Counted from the stretch's first letter, positions 1 through 5,855 are shown. The stretch: DNA of 5,969 nt from Opitutales bacterium (GCA_021641325.1 JAJXPD010000137.1:1-5969); one strand, 5' to 3'. Translations and numbers: made by a program. Notes: generated by a model not told the origin, from the sequence alone.

Positions 1-181
1 CCACGATTGCGCCTTCCGGATTCTTTTCGCTCCTGCGTTCGTGGTGCTTGCGAAGATTCGCGCCTTCGACTACTACGCGCTCCTTCTTCGGGTCAACCAG
101 CAAAATCTTGCCGCGCTTGCCCTTCGAAGAACCCGCGATTACTACTACTTCGTCGCCCTTCTTTACAAAACTTTTTGCCAT
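1..181 (-). CDS. rplX: 50S ribosomal protein L24, partial (N-terminal 60 codons)
   Basis: Large-subunit protein L24, an assembly-initiating protein that binds the 5' domain of 23S rRNA. Translation from the ATG at 181 begins [20 protein letters not shown] and continues [20 protein letters not shown], which is the KOW motif typical of L24 (about residues 6-33). It is followed by an N-L-R-K-H-H segment matching the family's N-(I/L)-x-K-K-H. The gene runs off the left edge after about 60 codons of the usual 75-105. Its start lies one base after the rplN stop (TAA-T-ATG). Its Shine-Dalgarno sequence GGAGG is inside the last codons of rplN, so translation is probably coupled to L14. The frame is open throughout with no sign of damage. 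Family assignment is firm; the C-terminus is not visible. Confidence 0.95.
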   Translation of the reverse strand, partial: MAKSFVKKGDEVVVIAGSSKGKRGKILLVDPKKERVVVEGANLRKHHERRSEKNPEGAIV

Positions 182-182
182 A

Positions 183-548
183 TTACAATACCTCCGGTGC
201 GAGGGATATGATTTTCATGTAGTTCTTTGCGCGGAGTTCGCGGGCGACGGGCCCGAAGATACGCGTACCTTTCGGATTGCCGCTGCCGTCGAGAATTACG
301 CAAGCGTTTGTGTCGAAGCGGAGATACGAACCGTCCGCGCGGCGAATCGGGGCTTTCGTCCTGACGACGACGGCCTTTGCAACCGTGCCCTTCTTGACTG
401 CGGCGTCCGGAGTGGACGTCTTTACCGCGACTACGATTATGTCGCCGACTTTCGCCGTGCGGCTGTGCTGTCCGAGGCGGCGAATCATCGCGACTTCCTT
501 GGCGCCGGTGTTGTCGGCAACCACGAGTCTTGTCTGCATTTGTATCAT
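183..548 (-). CDS. rplN: 50S ribosomal protein L14
   Basis: Large-subunit protein L14, which binds 23S rRNA at the subunit interface, contacts L19 and 16S rRNA, and is the docking site of the silencing factor RsfS. The 121-residue product is close to the usual 122-123. It has the family signatures [17 protein letters not shown] near the N-terminus, [25 protein letters not shown] in the middle, and the near-invariant end [13 protein letters not shown]...[11 protein letters not shown]. The ATG at 548 is preceded at good spacing by GGAG (minus strand ggagacaccacaATG) and gives the standard MIQ start. It follows rpsQ by 12 bases. The segment [21 protein letters not shown] resembles Verrucomicrobiota sequences as I remember them. 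Confidence 0.98.
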   Translation of the reverse strand: MIQMQTRLVVADNTGAKEVAMIRRLGQHSRTAKVGDIIVVAVKTSTPDAAVKKGTVAKAVVVRTKAPIRRADGSYLRFDTNACVILDGSGNPKGTRIFGPVARELRAKNYMKIISLAPEVL

Positions 549-560
549 TGTGGTGTCTCC

Positions 561-839
561 TTATTCTGCCGAGGCTACGGGAGCCTTTTCGATTATGCGA
601 ACCACGCGGAATCTTTTCAGCTTGCTGATGGGACGCGTTTCCGTTACCTCGACCTTGTCGCCAAGGGCGCATTCGTTCTTCTCGTCGTGGACGTGGATAA
701 CCGTCTTGCGGCGGATTTCCTTCCCGTAGAGCGAGTGCGGTACTTTGTAGAAATAGGTGAGCTTTATGCTTTTGTCTCCGGAGCGGGAGGTTACTACGCC
801 CACAAGACTTCTGCGTGCCTTTCTTGTATTTTCCGACAT
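561..839 (-). CDS. rpsQ: 30S ribosomal protein S17
   Basis: Small-subunit primary binding protein S17, an OB-fold protein that binds the 5' domain of 16S rRNA early in assembly. The 92-residue product shows the family pattern in order: an N-terminal LVGVVTS strand with the SGDKSIKL turn (residues 12-27), VPHSLYGKEIRRKT (33-46), the signature HVHDEKNEC (49-57), GDKVEVTETRPISKLKRF (60-77) and VVRIIEKA. The length is slightly above the usual 80-90 because of short extra N- and C-terminal tails. The ATG at 839 follows AAAGGA with about 7 bases between. The gap to the rpmC stop is 11 bases and holds that ribosome binding site. Confidence 0.97.
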   Translation of the reverse strand: MSENTRKARRSLVGVVTSRSGDKSIKLTYFYKVPHSLYGKEIRRKTVIHVHDEKNECALGDKVEVTETRPISKLKRFRVVRIIEKAPVASAE

Positions 840-850
840 ATTACAGTCCT

Positions 851-1036
851 TTACTTCTTCTGAGTCTTGATTGTTTCGCAGCGAGCGATATCGCGGCGCA
901 GCTCTCTGATTCGAGCCGGATTTTCAACTTGACCTGTTCCCTTGCGAACGTTGAGATTCAAGAGTTCCTCGCGCATGTCGCGGAGTTTCTTCGAAAGCTC
1001 TTCTGCCGAAAGTTCTCTGATTTCCTTTGTCTTCAT
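851..1036 (-). CDS. rpmC: 50S ribosomal protein L29
   Basis: Large-subunit protein L29, a small helical hairpin near the peptide exit that helps form the docking site for trigger factor and SRP together with L23. The product reads MKTKEIRELSAEELSKKLRD and then a second helix with GTGQVENPARIRELRRDIARCETI, matching the L29 signature (L-x-(F/L)-(N/R)-x-x-x-G-x-x-x-N-x-x-x-(I/L)-x-x-x-(R/K)-(R/K)-x-I-A-R). I chose the ATG at 1036 (61 residues). A TTG three codons upstream at 1045 is in frame, but it lies only 2 bases after the GGAG core at 1051-1048. The ATG is 11 bases away and gives the usual MK(A/T)KE start. The gap to rplP is then 18 bases. Confidence 0.95.
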   Translation of the reverse strand: MKTKEIRELSAEELSKKLRDMREELLNLNVRKGTGQVENPARIRELRRDIARCETIKTQKK

Positions 1037-1054
1037 ATCTGTCAAGTCTCCTGA

Positions 1055-1483
1055 TTATAGAATTTCGACGCCTTCGCGGACGACGAATCTGCATTTGAAC
1101 GGAAGCTTTCCGTCCGCAAGTCTCATCGCTTCGCGGGCCATGCTGGCGGGTACGCCGGATACTTCGAAGAGAATCGTGCCGGGCTTGATGATTGCGCACC
1201 AGAATTCGACACCGCCCTTACCTTTACCCATGCGGGTTTCGGCGGGCTTCTTCGTCACGCTCTTCTGCGGGAATACTCTCATCCACACCTTGCCGCGACG
1301 TTTGAAGTGCCTGTTGATTGCAACACGAGCCGCTTCAAGCTGCGACGCCGAGCATTTGCCGCGTTCGAGAGCCTGAATTGCGTAATCGCCGAAGTCGATG
1401 CTGTCGCCGCCCTTCGCCATGCCGCGGTTGCGACCCTTTTGGACTTTGCGGTACTTAGTTTTTGCTGGAAGAATGTTTGCCAT
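1055..1483 (-). CDS. rplP: 50S ribosomal protein L16
   Basis: Large-subunit protein L16, which binds near the A site and central protuberance and is needed for late 50S assembly and tRNA positioning. The product is 142 residues, near the usual 136-144. Signatures in order are KTKYRKVQKGRNRGMAKGG near the start, FGDYAIQALERG, LEAARVAINRHFKRRGKVWM, RVFPQKSVTKKPAETRMGKG and KPGTILFEVSGV, then AREAMRLADGKLPFKCRFV. It starts MANILPAKTKYRK rather than the more usual MLxPKR(V/T)K, a small N-terminal variant. The ATG at 1483 follows GGGAG in the 20-base gap after rpsC. Confidence 0.98.
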   Translation of the reverse strand: MANILPAKTKYRKVQKGRNRGMAKGGDSIDFGDYAIQALERGKCSASQLEAARVAINRHFKRRGKVWMRVFPQKSVTKKPAETRMGKGKGGVEFWCAIIKPGTILFEVSGVPASMAREAMRLADGKLPFKCRFVVREGVEIL

Positions 1484-1503
1484 GTTGTTGCGTCTCCCTC
1501 AAA

Positions 1504-2136
1504 TTAGATATTGTCCTCGTTTTTAAGGCACAACCAGCACTTGACGCCGATTTTGCCGTAAACGGTGTGCGCTTCCGTAAAGCCGTAGTCGATATTTTCG
1601 CGCAGCGTGTGCAGCGGAATGCGACCCTTTCTCTGCCATTCCGTACGGGCGATTTCCGCGCCGCCGAGACGTCCGGAGCACTGAATCTTGATGCCGTCGG
1701 CACCCATGCTCATCGAGGTTGTGATTGCCTTCTTGATTGCGCGGCGGAACGAAATGCGGCGTTCCAACTGGAGCGCGACGCTTTCCGCCACCAAGTATGC
1801 GACCAAATCGGGCTTTTTGATTTCCTGAATGTCCAAGATAACGTCCTTGCCGAGAAACTTCGAGAGTTCCGCCTTCAACGCTTCGAGCGACGCGCCCTTC
1901 TGTCCGATTACAACACCGGGACGCGCCGTGTAGATTTTCACGCGGATACGCTGACCTGCGCGTTCGATGAATATGCGGGGAACCGACGCGCCTTTGAGCT
2001 TTTCGCGGAGAAATTCGCGTATGCGATAGTCTTCGTTGACGGCCGCCGCATAATCGCCCTTATTCGCGAACCAACGCGACTCCCAGTCGCGGCGGACAGC
2101 GAGACGGAAACCCTTAGGATTTACTTTCTGACCCAT
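1504..2136 (-). CDS. rpsC: 30S ribosomal protein S3
   Basis: Small-subunit protein S3, which lines the mRNA entry channel and contributes to ribosomal helicase activity with S4 and S5. The product is 210 residues, within the family range. It begins with the standard MGQKVNPKGFRLAVRRDWES. It then has a type II KH domain whose loop is GQKG (residues 78-81, in RPGVVIGQKGASLEAL). The C-terminal S3 domain follows with RRISFRRAIKKA, SMGADGIKIQCSGRLGGAEI and LRENIDYGFTEAHTVYGKIG. The last residues, KCWLCLKNEDNI, place cysteines at 200 and 203 where many S3 proteins have a V-W-I pattern. A purine-rich AGAGG precedes the ATG, and the gap to rplV is 11 bases. Confidence 0.98.
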   Translation of the reverse strand: MGQKVNPKGFRLAVRRDWESRWFANKGDYAAAVNEDYRIREFLREKLKGASVPRIFIERAGQRIRVKIYTARPGVVIGQKGASLEALKAELSKFLGKDVILDIQEIKKPDLVAYLVAESVALQLERRISFRRAIKKAITTSMSMGADGIKIQCSGRLGGAEIARTEWQRKGRIPLHTLRENIDYGFTEAHTVYGKIGVKCWLCLKNEDNI

Positions 2137-2147
2137 TTTATCTGCCT

Positions 2148-2489
2148 CTATTTAGTGTTCTCGTCTGAAAGGACGATCGAGATATGTGAAGTTCTCTTGC
2201 GAATCGGGTGCGCGCTGCCGCGAGCCACGGGACGGAAGCGTTTGAACGCTATGCCCTGGTTTACGATTGCGCTCTTGATTGTGAGATTCGCAGCCGAAAG
2301 ACCGTTGTTGTTTTCGGCGTTTGCGATTGCGCTTGCGAGCGTCTTGGCGACAAGCTTCGCGCTCTTGCGGGGAACGAGTTTCAAGATTTCCAACGCTTCT
2401 GCGGCATTGAGACCCTGAATCTCGCGGGATATTTCGCGCACCTTTTTGTCTGACATGCGCGCAAACTTTGTTAAAGCTTTGACTTCCAT
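2148..2489 (-). CDS. rplV: 50S ribosomal protein L22
   Basis: Large-subunit protein L22, which binds all six domains of 23S rRNA and sends a long beta-hairpin into the peptide exit tunnel, where macrolide resistance changes occur in other species. The 113-residue product is close to the usual 110-118. It shows the globular part (MEVKALTKFARMSDKKVREI...LKLVPRKSAKLVAKTLASAIANAENN) and the tunnel hairpin at about residues 81-100 (AFKRFRPVARGSAHPIRKRT), then SHISIVL. Nothing is missing from the hairpin. The ATG at 2489 is preceded by AGGAAG. Unlike the canonical operon, its upstream neighbour is not rpsS but the small exported-protein gene, 15 bases away. Confidence 0.97.
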   Translation of the reverse strand: MEVKALTKFARMSDKKVREISREIQGLNAAEALEILKLVPRKSAKLVAKTLASAIANAENNNGLSAANLTIKSAIVNQGIAFKRFRPVARGSAHPIRKRTSHISIVLSDENTK

Positions 2490-2504
2490 TGTTGTCTTCC
2501 TGTG

Positions 2505-2837
2505 TTAGTTTGCCGGTGTTATGTATACGGCGTCTCCCTTTTCGACCTTGATGTCCGACATGACCATCGCCACCGATTTCCTTCCGTCGGCTTCGACTAC
2601 CACGACCTTTCGGACGCTTCCGTCTTTTCCGACCACCCTGCAAACCGCTCCCCTTCGGAGATTGCCTTGCAGGCCAGTGTCGATTTTTATCAGTCCAAAA
2701 CCGTCGAGCACCTCAATTACCCTTCCCGCTCTTCCGAGCGAACCGTCTTTCAGCACCCAATCGGGAGATTCGGCAAAGCATATTTCCGCCGCGGCAACCG
2801 CCGCCGTCAAAAACAGAACTTTGCCGAAGTTTACCAT
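2505..2837 (-). CDS. Small putative exported protein inserted between rpsS and rplV
   Basis: I do not recognise this 110-residue protein as a named family. It begins [20 protein letters not shown]: one lysine, then a hydrophobic run (about residues 7-17), then candidate signal peptidase I sites after A17 (AAA|E) or A22 (CFA|E). Cys20 is preceded by A-E-I, not a lipobox, so a lipoprotein is unlikely. Residues about 37-108 are strand-rich and glycine-punctuated: GRVIEVLDGFGLIKIDTGLQ, then RRGAVCRVV, VRKVVVVEA, SVAMVMSDI and EKGDAVYITP. This V..V...G.V.I..G...G pattern resembles small beta domains common in secreted PVC proteins (inference from memory). The mature part has about 14 K/R and 12 D/E, unlike a basic ribosomal protein. 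Its ATG overlaps the rpsS stop (TAATG), with only a weak GAAGG about 10 bases upstream, so translation is probably coupled. Codon use looks like its neighbours, arguing against recent transfer. That the gene is real is likely; its function is unknown. Confidence 0.8.
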   Translation of the reverse strand: MVNFGKVLFLTAAVAAAEICFAESPDWVLKDGSLGRAGRVIEVLDGFGLIKIDTGLQGNLRRGAVCRVVGKDGSVRKVVVVEADGRKSVAMVMSDIKVEKGDAVYITPAN

Positions 2838-3115
2838 TACATAGCTGCCTTCTTGGTGTGCGGGTTGTGTCCTTTGAACGTGCGGGTCGGCGAGAATTCG
2901 CCGAGCTTGTGGCCGACCATGTTTTCGGTTACATAGACCGCCACAAACTTTTTGCCGTTGTGAACGTTAAAATTCAATCCGATAAAATCGGGAGTAATCA
3001 TCGAACGTCTCGACCAAGTTTGAATCGGCTTGTGCGAGTTCGTTTTCTGCGCTTCGTCGATTTTGTCTTGGAGGCTCGGATCTACGAAAGGTCCTTTTTT
3101 AATTGAACGTGCCAT
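2837..3115 (-). CDS. rpsS: 30S ribosomal protein S19
   Basis: Small-subunit protein S19, located in the head of the 30S subunit, where it pairs with S13 and touches 16S rRNA and the A-site tRNA side. The 92-residue product matches the usual length. It carries [12 protein letters not shown] at the start, then [29 protein letters not shown], and the C-terminal signature [18 protein letters not shown]. It ends KKAAM, with the terminal Met codon and TAA leading straight into the next gene, whose ATG shares a base with the stop. The ATG at 3115 follows the 19-base gap after rplB, which contains a purine-rich AGGAGAAA (minus strand). Confidence 0.98.
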   Translation of the reverse strand: MARSIKKGPFVDPSLQDKIDEAQKTNSHKPIQTWSRRSMITPDFIGLNFNVHNGKKFVAVYVTENMVGHKLGEFSPTRTFKGHNPHTKKAAM

Positions 3116-3134
3116 TTTTGATTTCTCCTATGAA

Positions 3135-3986
3135 CTATTTCTTGGTTTTCTTACCGTTGCGGCGGAGAACAATCATCGAGTTCGACGGCTTGCTCTTCGT
3201 GCGTGTCGGATAGCCCTTCGCGAGCTGGCCCCACGGCGATACCGGGTGTCCGCCGCCCGAAGTACGACCTTCACCACCGCCCATCGGGTGGTCTACCGGG
3301 TTCATTACCACGCCGCGGACTCTCGGGCGTTTGCCCATCCAGCGAACGCGGCCGGCCTTGCCCAAGCTCTGGTTCTGGTGTTCGAGATTTCCGACCACGC
3401 CGATTACCGCGCGGCATTCGGCGTTAATCAAGCGGATTTCGCCGCTGGGCATCTTGACCGTAGCCATGTCGCCTTCGACGGCAACCAGCTGCGCGCCTGC
3501 GCCTGCGCCGCGCGCGATTTGCGCGCCCTTGCCGGGCTGCATTTCAACGCAGAAAATCTTTTGCGCCGGAGGAATGAATTTGAGGGGCATGCACGCGCCG
3601 ACGGGGAATTCGTCGGGACGCTTCGAAAGCGTCATAACCGTGTCGCCTTTTTTCAGACCGTCGGGAGCGATGATGTAGCGCTTCGTCTTCTCTTCGTTCT
3701 GGTATTGAACGAGGGCGATGTACGCCGTGCGGTACGGGTCGTACTCAATCGCCATTACAGTGGCGGGTACGTCCACGATGTCGCGCTTGAAGTCTACAAT
3801 GCGGTACAACTTCTTGTGTCCGCCGCCGCGGCGACGCGACGTGATGCGGCCGTAGCAGTTGCGGCCTCTCGAACGGTGGTTGCTTTCGGTCAACGAACGT
3901 TCGGGACGCTTGTTGTCGACCTCATTGCGGCCGAGTTCCAAGAATCTCTGCGCGGGTGTCAAAGGTCTTCTTTTTATAATAGCCAT
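3135..3986 (-). CDS. rplB: 50S ribosomal protein L2
   Basis: Large-subunit protein L2, one of the most conserved ribosomal proteins, needed for subunit association, tRNA binding and peptidyl transfer. The product is 283 residues (family usually about 273-280). The N-terminal RNA-binding part includes GRNCYGRITSRRRGGGHKK and YRIVDFKRD, followed by VMAIEYDPYRTAYIALVQY. The C-terminal domain contains GKAGRVRWMGKRPRVRGVVM and NPVDHPMGGGEGR. The functionally important histidine of this loop (His229 in mature E. coli L2) is present as His233. The second histidine of the common DHPHGGG form is Met235 here, a variant I also associate with Bacteroidota. An AGGAG sits before the ATG in the 17-base gap after rplW. 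Confidence 0.98.
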   Translation of the reverse strand: MAIIKRRPLTPAQRFLELGRNEVDNKRPERSLTESNHRSRGRNCYGRITSRRRGGGHKKLYRIVDFKRDIVDVPATVMAIEYDPYRTAYIALVQYQNEEKTKRYIIAPDGLKKGDTVMTLSKRPDEFPVGACMPLKFIPPAQKIFCVEMQPGKGAQIARGAGAGAQLVAVEGDMATVKMPSGEIRLINAECRAVIGVVGNLEHQNQSLGKAGRVRWMGKRPRVRGVVMNPVDHPMGGGEGRTSGGGHPVSPWGQLAKGYPTRTKSKPSNSMIVLRRNGKKTKK

Positions 3987-4003
3987 TTTATGCTTCTCCT
4001 GAC

Positions 4004-4291
4004 TTACGCAATTTGAATCGTGTCGCCCTGTTTGAGCGTTACGATTGCCTTTTTCATTTTGCCCTTGACGCCGGGATTGTTGCGGCTCATGCGCGAGACC
4101 TTAACCTTGCCCTTGGCGTTCATTACGTTGACGCGTACAACCTTTACCTTGAAAAGCTTTTCGACCGCGCGGCCGATTGCCACGGCGTTTGCGTCTTCCG
4201 CAACCGTGAAGGTGTACTGGTTGGCTACCTGCAAATTGGCGGCCTTTTCCGTAACGCGGAAACCTTTAATGATTTTGTCTGCCTGTACCAT
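4004..4291 (-). CDS. rplW: 50S ribosomal protein L23
   Basis: Large-subunit protein L23, at the rim of the peptide exit tunnel, the main ribosomal anchor for trigger factor and a contact of SRP and the Sec translocon. The 95-residue product is typical in length. It shows VTEKAANLQVANQYTFTVA near the start, then AVEKLFKVKVVRVNVMNAKG, the family core in which K-V-x-x-V-N-(T/V) is conserved. The C-terminal end, GVKGKMKKAIVTLKQGDTI, matches the usual (K/R)-K-A-(I/Y)-V-T-L-x-x-G-(D/E). The ATG at 4291 follows AAAGGT, with only 4 bases between this start region and the rplD stop, so coupling to L4 translation is likely. Confidence 0.97.
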   Translation of the reverse strand: MVQADKIIKGFRVTEKAANLQVANQYTFTVAEDANAVAIGRAVEKLFKVKVVRVNVMNAKGKVKVSRMSRNNPGVKGKMKKAIVTLKQGDTIQIA

Positions 4292-4295
4292 GGTA

Positions 4296-4931
4296 TTACC
4301 TTTCGTCCTTGTTGATGCGGGCGAGAACCGTGTCCAGACCCTTGCGCGATACGATTACAGTGTCAAACTGAACCAAGTCGAGCGCATTGAGTGTCGCGCT
4401 TTCGCAGAAGTTCGCGCGGGCGATGTTGCGGCTTGCGAGAATGAAATCGTCGCCGAAAACGTCGTCAACCAAGAGAACTTTGCCGTCGGGCTTGATGTTC
4501 GAAAGAACCTTCGCAACCGCCTTCGTCTTTCTTTCGGGAGCTGCGAATTCTTCGATTACGCAGATGCCGTTGTCGGAGCACTTGTCGAAAAGCGCGCGGC
4601 TGAAAGCCAACGCCTTCGCCTTGCGGTTGATTTTCTTCGACCAGTCGCGGGGCTGGGGACCGAAGACTACCGCGCCGCCGCGGTGAATCGGGCTCTTCAT
4701 CGTACCATGACGCGAGCGACCGCCGCCCTTCTGCTTGAAAGGCTTGCGGCATGTGCCGCTAACGTGTCCGTAGTCGAGTGTGGAAGCGTTGCCTTGACGG
4801 GCGTTCGCCTGATACGCAACGATTGTTTCTTTGAGCGCGAACAAGCCTTTGTCTCCCTCGAACTGGGGAATGTTTTCAAATTCCTGCTCCGTGAAGCTCG
4901 AACCGTCTTTTGTATAAACTTTAAGTTTCAT
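4296..4931 (-). CDS. rplD: 50S ribosomal protein L4
   Basis: Large-subunit protein L4, which folds against 23S rRNA domain I and extends a long loop into the exit tunnel opposite L22. In E. coli it is also the repressor of the S10 operon through its leader RNA; whether that holds here is unknown. The product is 211 residues (usual 200-215). The extended loop is visible at about residues 44-95: ARQGNASTLDYGHVSGTCRK, then KQKGGGRSRHGTMKSPIHRG and GAVVFGPQPRDW, matching the canonical R-Q-G...QKGTGRAR-G...SP-x-(W/H)-(R/K)-G-G. The C-terminal part has SRALFDKC and VLLVDDV. AAGGAG precedes the ATG at 4931 in the 12-base gap after rplC. Confidence 0.98.
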   Translation of the reverse strand: MKLKVYTKDGSSFTEQEFENIPQFEGDKGLFALKETIVAYQANARQGNASTLDYGHVSGTCRKPFKQKGGGRSRHGTMKSPIHRGGAVVFGPQPRDWSKKINRKAKALAFSRALFDKCSDNGICVIEEFAAPERKTKAVAKVLSNIKPDGKVLLVDDVFGDDFILASRNIARANFCESATLNALDLVQFDTVIVSRKGLDTVLARINKDER

Positions 4932-4943
4932 TTGTGCGGCTCC

Positions 4944-5582
4944 TTATGCTTTCTTGGCTTTCTTGGCGGGACGGACGATAACGAGGTCGCCTTTCGCGCC
5001 CGGAAGACTTCCCTTAATCAAAAGAATGTTTTTGTCTTCCAAGATTTTTACGATGGGGTGGTTCTGCGTCGTGCAGCGAACCTGTCCCATATGACCGGGC
5101 ATCTTTCTGCCCTTGTAAACATGGCCGGGAGTCTGGCGGCAACCGACGGAACCGGGACGGCGGTGCATCATATGACCGTGCGTTTCGGGCTGGCCGTCGA
5201 AATTGTAGCGTTTCATTACGCCCTGGAAACCGCGACCCTTTGTCGTGCCGATGATGTCGACCATCTGGCCTTTCGCAAACTTGGCGACCGTCAAAACGTC
5301 GCCCGCTTTGTAGTCTGCGGGATTATCTACGCGGAACTCGACAAGTTCCGATACGGGAGCTACGCCCGCTTTTTTCAAGTGCCCGAGTTCCGGTTGGGTC
5401 ATGCGCTGTTCTTTCTGCGCACCGAAGCCGATTTGCACGGCGTCATAACCGTCGCTCTGAGCAGTTTTTACTTGTGTGACGGGGCACGGGCCAGCCTCAA
5501 CGACCGTGACGGCAACAAGGCTGTTGTCCTCGTCGAAAATCTGGGTCATGCCCAGTTTTTTTCCGATTAGTATTTCGCTCAT
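4944..5582 (-). CDS. rplC: 50S ribosomal protein L3
   Basis: Large-subunit protein L3, an assembly initiator whose central extension reaches toward the peptidyl transferase centre. The product is 212 residues, typical in length. It starts MSEILIGKKLGMTQIF, matching the family's GxKxGMTxIF, and includes VDIIGTTKGRGFQGVMKRYN. The long loop HGHMMHRRPGSVGCRQTPG continues to KGRKMPGHMG. Gln150 in the RQTPG motif is the residue methylated by PrmB in E. coli and is conserved here. The lysine-rich tail is RPAKKAKKA. This is the first gene of the cluster in the window. Its ATG at 5582 has no clear Shine-Dalgarno sequence: the 15 bases before it are pyrimidine-rich (gcctgcctcttagct). No better in-frame start exists near the conserved N-terminus. 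Confidence 0.98.
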   Translation of the reverse strand: MSEILIGKKLGMTQIFDEDNSLVAVTVVEAGPCPVTQVKTAQSDGYDAVQIGFGAQKEQRMTQPELGHLKKAGVAPVSELVEFRVDNPADYKAGDVLTVAKFAKGQMVDIIGTTKGRGFQGVMKRYNFDGQPETHGHMMHRRPGSVGCRQTPGHVYKGRKMPGHMGQVRCTTQNHPIVKILEDKNILLIKGSLPGAKGDLVIVRPAKKAKKA

Positions 5583-5705
5583 AGCTAAGAGGCAGGCGGA
5601 ATTTCACTTGCGGAAACCGCGCAAACTCCCCACCGTGGTGAATTTGCACCAATCTCCCAAACAAAACACCTTTGATAACCTGCGTTAGTTGTTATTTGTT
5701 TGTTA

Positions 5706-5735
5706 GAAAAGTAAAGACGCCACATAGTGGGCATC
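5706..5735 (-). terminator. Possible intrinsic terminator or attenuator hairpin before rplC
   Basis: On the minus strand GATGCCCAC, a TAT loop and GTGGCGTC (5735-5716) form an 8-pair stem with one bulged C and one G-U pair. It is followed by TTTACTTTTC (5715-5706). A run of T with one A precedes the stem. The shape fits a weak intrinsic terminator, either for a gene further right or as an attenuator in the rplC leader. The interrupted T-tract and the bulge lower confidence. The stem overlaps the candidate -10 element. Confidence 0.3.
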
Positions 5736-5751
5736 TAAAAAGTACTGTCAA
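5724..5751 (-). promoter_or_regulatory. Candidate sigma-70-type promoter for the ribosomal cluster
   Basis: On the minus strand a perfect TTGACA lies at 5751-5746, followed after 16 bases by CACTAT (5729-5724). CACTAT keeps only the A at the second and T at the sixth position of the -10 consensus, plus the fifth-position A. An alternative -10 is TATGTG with a 19-base spacer. Transcription from here would give a leader of about 130-140 bases before rplC. The -35 is excellent and the -10 poor, and the -10 overlaps a hairpin, so the call is tentative. Confidence 0.35.
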
Positions 5752-5766
5752 TAAAATTTTTCGATT

Positions 5767-5795
5767 ATTTTATTTTTTTAACAAATTTCGCGCAA
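5767..5795 (-). promoter_or_regulatory. Alternative candidate promoter upstream of rplC
   Basis: On the minus strand TTGCGC (5795-5790) and TAAAAT (5772-5767) are separated by exactly 17 bases. The -10 matches consensus at five of six positions and the -35 at three. It lies in an A-rich tract where such matches are expected by chance. If used, the rplC leader would be about 175-180 bases and would include the TTGACA box and the hairpin at 5716-5735, which could then act as an attenuator. Confidence 0.25.
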
Positions 5796-5823
5796 ACTTT
5801 CCGGTTCTCTCCGCCCGATTGAC

Positions 5824-5855
5824 CGAATTTGAAAATCCTGAAATCGTCAAATTCG
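5824..5855. repeat. 9-bp perfect inverted repeat (CGAATTTGA / TCAAATTCG)
   Basis: The arms CGAATTTGA (5824-5832) and TCAAATTCG (5847-5855) are perfect reverse complements separated by 14 bases. Flanking CCGCC (5811-5815) and GGCGG (5867-5871) could extend the structure imperfectly to about 60 bases. It lies upstream of both candidate promoters. It could be a transcription-factor site, a non-canonical terminator of an upstream gene, or chance in AT-rich sequence. There is no T-tract after it on either strand. Confidence 0.4.

Noticed and set aside
48..863. 271-codon plus-strand open frame antisense to rplX, rplN and rpsQ
   Set aside because: It is a shadow of three well-identified genes, with no ribosome binding site and no family resemblance.
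1462..2418. 318-codon plus-strand open frame antisense to rpsC and rplV
   Set aside because: It is a shadow ORF produced by codon bias; the minus-strand genes there are certain.
2505..2837. The inserted gene as a lipoprotein
   Set aside because: Cys20 is preceded by A-E-I, which does not fit the lipobox (small residue at -1, no charge at -2). A signal peptidase I substrate fits better.
3030..4016. 328-codon plus-strand open frame antisense to rpsS and rplB
   Set aside because: It is a shadow ORF over L2 and S19; the composition is alanine/arginine-rich noise without a domain.
4020..5570. 516-codon open frame on the plus strand, antisense to rplW, rplD and rplC
   Set aside because: It covers several certain ribosomal genes in the opposite direction. 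The translation is low in order, shows no recognisable domain and is explained by the codon bias of the real genes.
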